7,374 nt of DNA from an uncultured bacterium. GTDB lineage: Bacteria > Bacillota_I > Bacilli_A > RF39 > UBA660. Positions 1 through 7,374 of the stretch are shown in pieces. The number at the start of each line of letters is the position of its first letter. The stretch's first letter is position 1. The stretch is from the NCBI GenBank assembly GCA_905215145.1, contig CAJMOW010000064.1:1-7374 (forward strand), in the 5' to 3' direction. Under the pieces are notes generated by a model that saw only the letters and a program-made list of their open reading frames with translations, had not been told where the DNA came from and did no database searches. The position numbers and the translations under genes were made by a program.

Positions 1-1
1 T

Positions 2-742
2 CAGATTAGACAAGAAAAAGAAAATTTCTTTTATAATCGAATGCAAAGTAACTATAACATTGGAAATCCAGATAAATTAACATATGATATTGTATTATTT
101 GATGGAACAGGAAAACAATTCTATGTAAAAGTTTTAAGAACAGAAGAAGTTCCAAAAGCATTTACAGGTAGTATTACTCCAAATCCTGATTTTAAAATTA
201 TTGATAATATTGTATACTATAATGAAAAAGAATTTTCAACAAATGATGAGAAACAATTTTATAAGTATACGGATACAAATGGAAATGTTCATGATTTAAT
301 TATTATAAATTCTATAGATCGATTAGGTGAATTAAGAAAATCAGGATTAATTAATACATATCAATTTAATTATACTAGCGAAAATACTAAAAAATTATTA
401 CCTTATCAATTTCGTTACAATATAGAAAATAATATTCCTATTGCTTTACATACTAGAGATAGTGAAGGAAACTTACATGAAGCTAAAATCAATCCAACAG
501 CAGATATTAGTTACGTAAGTTTAAACCAAAATGAAATATATAACTTTAATCAAAGAATAAAACAATTAGCGTTTAATCAATATGAAGCATTTGAAAAGTC
601 TTTACTTCATGTAGGTACTCGCATACCGTCACAATCAATGCAGTCATTTGCTCCTATGGAGATTGTAATGTTTACAGATAGTGAAGTAAATGATGTTTAT
701 GTAGCTAAAGTAGTTACGTGAATGGAAGGCTCCGATTACGAT
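2..742 (+). CDS. Giant crAss-like virion RNA polymerase, exon 1 (5'-partial), up to DxD of the catalytic motif
   Basis: This is the first visible exon of a DNA-dependent RNA polymerase, and the frame is open to the left edge, so the real start lies upstream; ATG at 41 is internal. It gives 247 codons. Near its end, residues 207 onward (RIPSQSMQSFAPM) resemble the beta' segment that precedes the catalytic loop (RAPTLHR...QAFEP in cellular enzymes), and it finishes with TWMEGSDYD. Spliced to exon 2 (IDKQYILGY) this makes DYDID, a DxDxD motif whose three aspartates (in-window residues 245, 247, 249) should hold the catalytic magnesium as in YonO-like and phi14:2 gp66-type polymerases. The family comparison is from memory. 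TGA at 719-721 must be read as Trp: it interrupts the conserved segment nine codons before the DYD, and translation then continues to the splice site. The exon ends at T742 because 737-742 pairs with the intron guide at 754-759. In such phages the enzyme is packaged and transcribes early genes. Confidence 0.85.
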
Positions 743-1684
743 AAACTTATCATGTCGTATTAAAACTCTTTTAATTGCTGGAAACTCTGACCGCGTTATG
801 GCGAAGACAATCAGCAGCCAAGCCATATAAAAATGGAAGGTTCAACGACTAATGTTAATAACTTAATAATTCGACTTTAATAGTATGAAACAATTAAAAA
901 CACGCTTAAATAAAACAGGAAGAAATTTAATAATTGCTATGTCTATTGGGGATGGACATATACATACAAAAGGTTATTTAAATATAAATCATTGCAAAGC
1001 ACAAAAAGAATACTGTTACTGAAAATGAAAACTACTTAAGGATAATGGAGTTAAAGTAGGTATTTTTAGAGAATGAGAACAAGTAAATGGTTATTCTAAA
1101 GGTAAAGCAGTAACTAGATACGGATTTCAAACTTCTGTATCAGATTTTTGTAAAGTTCTTCGAAGAGTTGAGTATGAAAACGGAAGAACAAAATATAATA
1201 GTAAATTATTGAAAAGACTTGGTCCTCAAGGTTTAGCAATTTGAATTATGGACGACGGTTCGTTATCAAGACGTTCTAGAATTAATAAAAATGGAGATAG
1301 AGTTTATGCAGGATTTTATATTACTATATCTACTTATTGCAAATTAGAACAAGCTGAGGATATAATTAAATATTTTAATACTGAGTGAGATTTATATCCT
1401 ACAAAGGTTTTTGATAAACGACAACAATCTTATATAATTAGTTTTTGCGCTAGAGAAGGACGAAAGCTAATAGAAATAATTAAACCTTATATGTGTCCCC
1501 ATATGATGTATAAGGTAATTCCTGATAAAATAGAGTGTGAAAAATATATGAAGTTATTAAAAGAGACAGATGAAAATACTGTCGAAGGTACACTTGAAAA
1601 AGTGGAAATGGAGAGGTCTTAATGAATAATATATTAAGATAAGATATAGTCTGATCTGTATAGAAATATACAGCTAACACCATG
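743..1684 (+). ncRNA. Group I self-splicing intron 1, with homing endonuclease in P8
   Basis: A 942-nt group I ribozyme interrupts the polymerase gene. P1: exon TACGAT (737-742) pairs with the internal guide GTCGTA (754-759), giving the required U.G at the 5' splice site. P4: TGCTG 776-780 with CAGCA 812-816. P6: CCAT 823-826 with ATGG 833-836. P7: GACTA 847-851 with TAGTC 1647-1651, inside the familiar GATATAGTCTGA block. P8: CTTAATA 862-868 with TATTAAG 1632-1638, its loop holding the endonuclease ORF. P9: CTGTATA/TATACAG (1656-1673) capped by GAAA. The terminal G is G1684, chosen because it restores the reading frame and the sequence GSDYD-IDKQYILGY. A possible P10 pairs exon 2 (1685-1692) with 747-753 with one bulge. 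TAA at 761-763 stops readthrough from exon 1, so splicing is needed for full-length polymerase. I did not resolve P3, and the subgroup is unassigned. Confidence 0.94.
885..1622 (+). CDS. LAGLIDADG homing endonuclease, intron 1-encoded, TGA-recoded
   Basis: A 245-residue single-chain LAGLIDADG homing endonuclease. It should cut an intronless polymerase allele at the DxDxD coding site so that repair copies the intron in. Two LAGLIDADG helices are visible: IIAMSIGDG (residues 16-24, acidic D23) and LAIWIMDDG (117-125, acidic D124), spaced about 100 residues apart as in two-repeat enzymes. The whole protein is readable only if TGA is Trp: codons at 1020, 1026, 1074, 1242 and 1386 (W46, W48, W64, W120, W168). 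W120 lies inside the second LAGLIDADG motif. There is no TGG codon. The start is the only ATG after the in-frame stop at 867-869; no clear ribosome site precedes it, so expression may be weak or depend on RNA structure. The stop is TAA. It is in a different frame from exons 1 and 2, so it is a free-standing intron ORF, not an intein. The N-terminal boundary is less certain than the family. Confidence 0.93.
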
Positions 1685-2578
1685 ATTGATAAACAGTATA
1701 TACTTGGATATTCTGTTAAAAACGATGGAACTTTATATTATCCTTCAAGATTAGCAGATACATATGATTTAAATGAAGTTAGACAACTTCCTTTACCAAA
1801 TCACAAACACTATACTATTGATAATGAAAATGGATATTATGTAACGAAAGAGGAAGTAGATGATGTACTGTTAAATGGAAATTTAAAAATATTTAAATCG
1901 ATTTTAGAAGGAGACTACAATAGTATTGCATTTGACGAATCGGTAGAACCAAACAGTCGCTATATATTTTTGAGAGACTTAAATAAACATGCACAAACAG
2001 AACTTACTACAGAGCAAATAAACGAGGGTTTAAAAAATAGGGTTGTTGATGGAATTTTAGATGTAGTTTTAAATCCAAAGAATCAAATTAATCTACACAT
2101 TCCTATTAATATGGATGATCCTCAAAAGGCTGCTCAGAAATCAGCATTAGGAAAAGAAGAAAAATTAAGAACTTCTGATAATCCTGCAAGTAAGTTTGTT
2201 ATACAAGAACAAAATATGGTAGGTAAAGAAGTGATTGGTATTACTGCGGTATCGCTTAAAGTATATTTCTTACTTTCTAACTATTACAATACGAAATATC
2301 GTGAACTTATTGATCTATTAAAAACAGGAAGGAATGATGAAGCCGTAGAATTACTTGATCGGTTAATGTTTACTACTCGAATACACAATCATGGAATTGT
2401 AGCAAATATTAATCTAGACCCTATTGTAAAATTCTTAAAAGATAATCAAATTGAAACTATTACGTTAAGTAATGGAACTGTATTTAATATTAAACAACAA
2501 ATAGAGCAACTTAGAGATACTGCAAATGTATCTGATGCTTCTTTATCTATAAGTGCTCTTCTTTCAGCAGCAACGGAT
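1685..2578 (+). CDS. Giant crAss-like virion RNA polymerase, exon 2
   Basis: The middle exon, 298 codons in the same frame as exon 1 after splicing, with no Trp codon. Its first residues IDKQYILGYS complete the DYDID catalytic motif; the third aspartate is GAT at 1688-1690. It then carries about 300 residues of polymerase body. The stretch GKEVIGITAVSLKVYFLL near residue 427 of the joined product looks like a conserved core strand/helix, but I cannot name its structural element. The exon ends SALLSAATD at T2578, where ACGGAT (2573-2578) pairs with the second intron guide. An ATG at 1682-1684 seems to open this reading frame, but those three bases are the end of intron 1 (omega G at 1684) and have no ribosome site, so they are not a gene start. 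The distance from DxDxD to the next splice site (about 300 residues) resembles the spacing from catalytic loop to bridge helix in cellular beta'; this is only suggestive. Confidence 0.85.
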
Positions 2579-2935
2579 AGAAATTTTTAACGCTGCAGAT
2601 AAAATTTTTGTATAAATTAAAATATATACAAGATTTTTTATAATGTCCGTGTAAAATCTCGTGAATTCAGGGAAACTCCTTAGAGCTTTAACTACTAAAC
2701 AATGTTAGTAATAATATTGTGGATGAATTAATTATTCATGTATAGTAACAAGGTTAAAGATTGGACAATCCTGATCTAAGTTTCCAATTACTTGGAAAAA
2801 AGAGCAACGACTAGTTATTTTAACGTAAGATTCAAGTGAATCTGAAGTGCGAGACACATTTATGTGAAGATATAGTCTGAACTTATAGGAAACTATAAGA
2901 AAATATACGGAAACGGTATATTTGTAACATTATTG
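2579..2935 (+). ncRNA. Group I self-splicing intron 2, ORF-less, Twort-like IA2
   Basis: A 357-nt group I ribozyme without an ORF. P1: exon ACGGAT (2573-2578) pairs with the guide GTCCGT (2645-2650), with U.G at the splice site. P3: TCTCG 2657-2661 with CGAGA 2850-2854. P4: TCAGG 2667-2671 with CCTGA 2770-2774. P6 hairpin TTTCCAA/TTGGAAA (2781-2798). P7: GACTA 2809-2813 with TAGTC 2873-2877. P7.1/7.2-like hairpin AGATTC/GAATCT (2828-2843). P8: CACA/TGTG (2855-2866). P9: CTTATAG-GAAA-CTATAAG (2882-2899). P9.1: AAATATAC/GTATATTT (2901-2923). The 3' end GTAACATTATTG, with terminal G2935, closely resembles the end of phage Twort introns as I remember them. Both ends leave the polymerase in frame (SAATD-NAKEL). 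Unusually, 66 nt separate the 5' splice site from the guide, including a hairpin TTGTATA/TATACAA (2608-2631). TAA at 2588-2590 would truncate the unspliced product. Confidence 0.94.
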
Positions 2936-5440
2936 AATGCTAAAGAGCTTATATTAGCAAAAATTAATGCAAGTGCTAAGTTCGTAGATATTTATACACA
3001 TTTGTTGATAACTGGTATGTCATTCGATCAAATTGCAGATATAATGACTTCCCCTATATTTAATTATGTGGTAAAGGTTACGGATGGAGATATATTTGAT
3101 AAAAGTACGTATAAATTTTCCATCGAATCTGCAATTAATTTTTATTTAGGAGAACATATATTACCTTATTTAAGTGAAACGTCTTTCTTTAAACTAATTG
3201 AGCCGTTTGTAGATAGGAAATATTTTTGAGAAACTGTTATTAACGATGCTAATAAGTTAGAAGAACTTGAAAATAATATCTTAAATAATATTCCTAAACG
3301 TAAATCTGCTTATCTAAGTGAAGATGTTGATGAAGAACTATTCGCAGAATATAGTGATTATTCTGAAGAATTCTTTGATGAATTCTTCGATGAGTCTGAA
3401 GATGGAGTAAATATTAATTTGAATATTAAATTAACTAAAGAGGATTATATTAATGCATATAAAGTAGTTAAATCTTTTATAACAAGAAAACTTCAACTAG
3501 ATAATACTCCTAACTTACAGGAACAAATTGATAATCTGCGATTTATTGTAAATAAAGTATTACCTGCAACTGAGGAACAATCTATTCTTGGAGCAATGGC
3601 AGGAATAAATCAAGGTATCAGAACTAGTTCTTTTGATAAATATAATTACATTAAAAGAATTGAAGCCTTTGTTAATAAGCGATTTGATCAGAATCCTAAC
3701 TTTGATTTAATGCTATTCTTAAATGATCCTATAAAACAGCAAGAATATATAAATGGATACGAAAAAGTTAAATCAACATTTAATATATTGGAAGCTATTA
3801 CTACAGTTCCACATTTCAAAGAAATGTTTCAGGTATTATATCTAGATAGAACTGCAATTGATAGTTTAGCAGCAAAAAATTATTTTGAAACTAAAATAGC
3901 TAACGAACTAGTTTCTCCAGATAATAAATTAAATGCAATCGAATATAAAGAATTATCTAAATATATAAATGATGTATTTATATATAATTGAATTCAAACT
4001 CTAGATAGATCAATACACGTTCCAGTTGGACAAAAATATTTTGCAAATAAATTTGGAATAGTTAAAACAAACTCTATTGAAGGATTTGAAATTAATTTAA
4101 ATAATGTTGAAAATATAGCAACATTTAAACGTTTAATGGACGAATATATTATTCCAACTTTAAAATCCGATCCAAATTTTGCAAATAATTTATTTATTAA
4201 ATTATTAACATGAGGAACTATAAATAATCCATACTCCGATAAACCAAATGTATTTTATAAGTTACCTCTAAATATGATGCAAATAGATAAGTCTTTAAGA
4301 AATCAAACATTGTATGAAGCAATATTACACGATTTTAACTTATTAAATGGAAAGACGTTTGATGGATGAAATGTTATCGATTTATTCTATTTATATAATT
4401 TAGTTGTGAACAAAGATGCATTTGGACAAAGATCATTTACGAGGTTATTTGAAGATATTACAAAAATTAATTCAAGTAATTTATTAGCAACTCAATTTTA
4501 TTCATATTTATCAAATTTAGATTATTCTATGGATAAATCTATTAATTATGATATTAGAGATGCTAAGTATCGTTTAGGTATTGTTACTAATAATCCAAAA
4601 AAGTTAAATATTGAACGAGATAATGACGCTGGAATAATATCTGTAAATAGACAAGAAGTTAATTTGCATAATATAGATACTTCATATTTTACTTTAAATA
4701 TGCCATTTCTAGAAGGTAACAATGCAAATTTAGCTAAGAACAAACTGGTTGAAATTAAACCTAGGACAACTTCTTATTATCATCAAGAGTTAAATTCAGC
4801 AGAAATTCTAAATGCAATAATAAGTCGATTAAGAAATATATATCCTGAATCACAAATACGAGTTATTACAGATAATGATATAAATACTAGTGACGATATA
4901 TTTATTCGAAACTCTGAAGCTTTTATACAAGATGGAATTGTATTTATTAACATAGATAAAGCTAGTATAACTGCTCCATTACACGAGTTTACACATTTAG
5001 TATTAGCAGGAATTAAAGAGAATAGTCCAGAGGTTTATTATAATATATTATCTAGTATTGTTACACATCCAAAATACAACGAGATCGCAAGTAATCCGAT
5101 GTATGCAAATAAACATGGATCTGATCTTGACGAAGAAGTATTTGCAACAATATTGGGAGAATATTTTAAGAATAAGGTTTACGAATGACCCGAGAATAAT
5201 TTATTAACTGATACAGACAATATTACTAAAACTGTAATTAATCAGGTATTGGATATTAATACAGGAAGTTTAATGGATTCTTCATTAGAAAATTTATTAG
5301 AAACTTTTAGTAGTAGAATTATATCGGGAGGATTTACAGATCTAGTTAATATAGAATATATAAAATTGAATCAAAAATTAGCTACTATTAAAAATAGTTT
5401 AATTTCAGATAAAACAATAAAAGAGGATTGCTATGAGTAA
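2936..5440 (+). CDS. Giant crAss-like virion RNA polymerase, exon 3 and C-terminus with HEXXH metallopeptidase-like domain
   Basis: The last exon, 834 codons plus TAA, readable as one frame only with TGA as Trp at 3227, 3989, 4211, 4367 and 5186; it has no TGG. It begins NAKELILAKINASAKF, a helix-like conserved polymerase segment (possibly the bridge-helix region, inferred). An acidic linker follows at 3320-3403, with 15 of 28 residues Asp or Glu and no basic residue. The long helical middle part is not recognised. Near the C-terminus is LHEFTHLVLAG (HEXXH, residues 1228-1232 of the joined in-window product), then DLDEEVFATILGEYF about 45 residues later, which could give the third zinc ligand (E1278 or E1279). 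This arrangement fits zincin domains attached to large phage polyvalent proteins. It might process virion proteins or be structural. The stop codon overlaps the next gene. The gene is intact, not a pseudogene, although standard-code reading would break it into fragments. Confidence 0.85.
3320..3403 (+). other. Acidic low-complexity linker in the polymerase
   Basis: Twenty-eight codons encode 15 acidic and no basic residues, including a repeated EEFFDEFFDE pattern built from near-repeats of GAATTCTT and GATGA. It separates the conserved segment that opens exon 3 from the long C-terminal part. It could be a flexible linker or a nucleic-acid-mimicking loop; both are inferences. Confidence 0.7.
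4982..5137 (+). other. HEXXH zincin-like active-site region in the polymerase C-terminus
   Basis: HEFTH is encoded at 4982-4996, preceded by a strand-like segment ending FINIDKASITAPL and followed by a helix LVLAGI, the usual gluzincin layout. The pair of glutamates encoded at 5132-5137, in DEEVFATILGEYF, is the best third-ligand candidate. Such domains occur in large injected phage proteins (polyvalent-protein metallopeptidases). Activity cannot be judged from sequence alone. Confidence 0.75.
5422..5426 (+). promoter_or_regulatory. Ribosome binding site for the nuclease gene
   Basis: AGAGG lies 6 nt before the ATG at 5433 and inside the last codons of the polymerase. It fixes the start of the downstream gene and, with the 8-nt overlap ATGAGTAA, suggests translational coupling. 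Confidence 0.75.
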
Positions 5441-7374
5441 ATGTATATTTACAATTAATATAGATGGAAAGGAAAGGACGTTCAACTCTGATTTTGAGTT
5501 GGACTCCTTTCTTAAATCACAATATGCGGATAAAAATGTTACTGTTAAATTAGATAGAACATTTTCAACTACTCCACAGGCAGCAACTTTAAATAACTTG
5601 AATTTTGCTAAATTAGAATATAAAGAAAGTGCTGTAGAAAATATCCGTATTAACGAAGATGGAGATAGTGAAGTTATATTAAAAATTCCTAATTCTATTT
5701 CTGTTACTAGAGCCATTACTGAATTTGGAGATCCTACCGACTTAAGTAAACATATTATTACTCCATTTAATATTAAAGCTTGAAGAGAAAAGCGTATCAA
5801 AGAATGATTAGCTACGGGTTTATCTGAAAGTACAGCTAAAGATTTAGTATTACAGGAAGAAACCTCTTGAAAACAACTTACTAATTATGGAACAGAAATT
5901 CATAATTTAGCACAAGCTGTTATTGAAGGTAGAGAATCTAATTTTAAAAGTTCCTTATTTAGTATAGAACAGCAGGAAGAATTTGTTAGTGAATTTAAAG
6001 AATTTATTGCTGATATAAAACGTAGATACGGTAATGAAGCAAAAATATTTACAGAATTATCTGTTAAATCTCGGGAACTTAATGAAAATTATCGTAAAGG
6101 TAATCGTTATTTAATAGATAATAATGGGAAAGTTATTGAAGATAACAGTCCAATTAATTCTATTAACGGACGAATCGATATGTTAGTTATAGATGAGAAT
6201 GGAATAGCGCATATATATGATTTCAAAGTATCCCGTAAAGGAGTTGGAGACTGAGATATGATGCGAAATGATATTAATAAGTTAAATAATACTTGACATA
6301 GTACTAAAAAACTTTCTGCATCATATCAAATGACCTTCTACAAGATGGTTTTAGAACAATATGGAATTAAAACCGCAGATATAAATGTAGTTCCAATTCA
6401 ATTAGATTTATCTTACAATACTAATGGTTTAACAGTAGAGAATTTAAATGAAATTATTTTTGATTCTACAAAAATTGTAAGAAATCCTAGAGGCACGGAG
6501 CCTGGTGGAAAAATTTACGAAAATGTTAAGAAAATTGTTCCAATTCGTCCAAATGAAGATACAAATATTGATTTAATTGATAAAATAGCCAAACCATTTA
6601 ATACACTATTCCCCGATGTAACCTTATCTAGAAAAGTTCAAACTACTAATTCAACATACGAGTATTATAGGAACTCTCCAACTTTTGTAAAACGTATTCC
6701 AAAAAATACAGAAGAATCTGCTAAGGGTATATATAAATTTTGAGATAAATATGATCGCAAAGTATATTATGCTAAAAATGAATCTGAATTAGAAAAAGAA
6801 CTGTTATCATATATTAATAGAATTAATGAACGTAAAGCAGGAGAACTAGCAACATTAGCAGATCGAATTGAAGCTGCGATACGTGGGGAAATAACAACAA
6901 GCGAACTTTCTCCAGACGATAGTGTTAATAAAGATGTATTTTTAGAAAAACATTTTAAACAGTATATTGATCAAAAATGGCTATTTAGAAAAAATAGTAT
7001 TTTAAACGATTTAGGTATATTTATTTTTGAAAAAGAAGGAGTTACAGAGATTGTTTCTATTACTAATAATGAATTAAATCAAACCCTTAAATTAGCTAAA
7101 GGTACATCTATATTAGGTACTTTTCTAACAGATAAAGGTATTGATCCTAAGACTGTTTTACCTGCTACTAATGGTAATATTGATTTAATGAAAGTAATGA
7201 TTTACTTAAATGAGTACAGTAATTTAATTTCTGGAACTAAAATTAGCCGAATTAAAAGTTTAAATATTTGAACTTCACAAGGAGTAGAAGAATATAATGA
7301 AACATTACTAGATAATTTTAGTAGACTTTGTAGAATTGCAAACATTAAAAACAATTTATCATCAAATAACTTTC
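5433..7374 (+). CDS. Large protein with RecB/Cas4-type PD-(D/E)XK nuclease domain (3'-partial)
   Basis: A large phage protein, at least 647 residues, running off the right edge. Residues roughly 95-310 form a PD-(D/E)XK nuclease domain of the RecB/Cas4/AddB type: SVTRAITEFG lead-in, GTEIH (153-157, motif with the conserved His), GRID (D249), DFK (D263 and K265, the metal and catalytic residues), and QMTFY (Q299-Y303, the QxxxY motif). It should cut or trim DNA, metal-dependent, perhaps with single-stranded ends. The first ~95 residues (IFTINIDGKERTF...) look like a small beta-rich domain, and the part after ~330 is unrecognised and largely helical. TGA-Trp codons lie at 5781, 5805, 5868, 6252, 6294, 6741 and 7269; the only TGG of the window's genes is at 6978. 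The start is supported by AAGAGG 6 nt upstream and overlaps the polymerase stop by 8 nt. Size and coupling to the virion polymerase suggest a co-packaged protein, which is inference. Confidence 0.85.

Larger units (their letters stand above)
734..1690 (+). other. Catalytic DxDxD codons split by intron 1
   Basis: GAT (734-736) and GAT (740-742) in exon 1 and GAT (1688-1690) in exon 2 encode the three aspartates of DYDID. The intron sits directly after the second aspartate codon, in phase 0. In the RNA polymerase double-psi barrel family these residues coordinate the catalytic metal. Confidence 0.82.

Noticed and set aside
41..43. Gene start at ATG 41
   Set aside because: The frame is open upstream to position 2 with no clear ribosome site, and the polymerase family is far longer on its N-terminal side.
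1480..1683. Minus-strand ORF across the endonuclease end and intron 3' region
   Set aside because: It overlaps a motif-supported endonuclease and the P7-P9 ribozyme structure, and has no ribosome site or family likeness that I can see.
743..1684. Intein interrupting the polymerase
   Set aside because: TAA at 761-763 stops the exon frame, the endonuclease is in another frame, and group I RNA pairings explain both ends.
1682..2590. Independent 302-residue gene starting at ATG 1682
   Set aside because: The ATG is the 3' end of intron 1, has no ribosome site, and the frame continues exon 1; the end at 2590 lies in intron 2.
2936..5440. Decayed pseudogene with several stop codons
   Set aside because: All interruptions are TGA, the frame never shifts, and there is no in-frame TAA or TAG before 5438.
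5405..5800. Minus-strand ORF of 131 residues
   Set aside because: It lies opposite the polymerase end and the well-supported nuclease start, with no recognisable protein features; treated as a shadow.
2..7374. TGA read as glycine (as in code 25)
   Set aside because: Contexts such as TWMEGSDYD fit Trp, and Trp would otherwise be almost absent from about 2000 residues.

Overview
The window looks like a piece of an AT-rich bacteriophage genome that reads TGA as tryptophan, most likely a crAss-like (Crassvirales) gut phage. With TGA read as Trp, the many short plus-strand reading frames collapse into two very large phage genes plus one intron-encoded endonuclease. In these three proteins 18 Trp codons are TGA and only one is TGG (6978-6980). 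Both visible phage or intron stop codons are TAA. The lineage is inferred from the gene family; the recoding is read directly from frame continuity.

Layout. (1) Positions 2-5440 hold the 3' part of a giant RNA polymerase gene, of the virion-packaged crAss-like/YonO-like single-chain type with a beta'-like catalytic double-psi beta-barrel. It is split by two group I introns into exon 1 (2-742, open at the window edge), exon 2 (1685-2578) and exon 3 (2936-5440). Joined, they give 1379 in-frame residues. (2) Intron 1 (743-1684, 942 nt) carries a LAGLIDADG homing endonuclease (885-1622) in its P8 loop and splits the codons of the catalytic DxDxD motif, between DYD and ID. (3) Intron 2 (2579-2935, 357 nt) has no ORF. 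Its core resembles the group IA2 introns of phage Twort as I remember them. (4) Exon 3 holds an acidic linker and a C-terminal HEXXH zinc-metallopeptidase-like domain. (5) A second large gene starts at 5433, overlaps the polymerase stop, and runs off the right edge. It has a RecB/Cas4-type PD-(D/E)XK nuclease domain with a QxxxY motif.

How it fits together. The polymerase would be made only after two self-splicing events restore its catalytic core. The nuclease protein appears translationally coupled to it (8-nt overlap, AAGAGG ribosome site), which suggests co-production, perhaps as large proteins packaged or injected with the DNA. The endonuclease would spread intron 1 by cleaving intronless copies at the most conserved part of the polymerase gene. 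No tRNA (including a suppressor tRNA-Trp), CRISPR array, promoter or terminator was recognised. Strand use is entirely plus.
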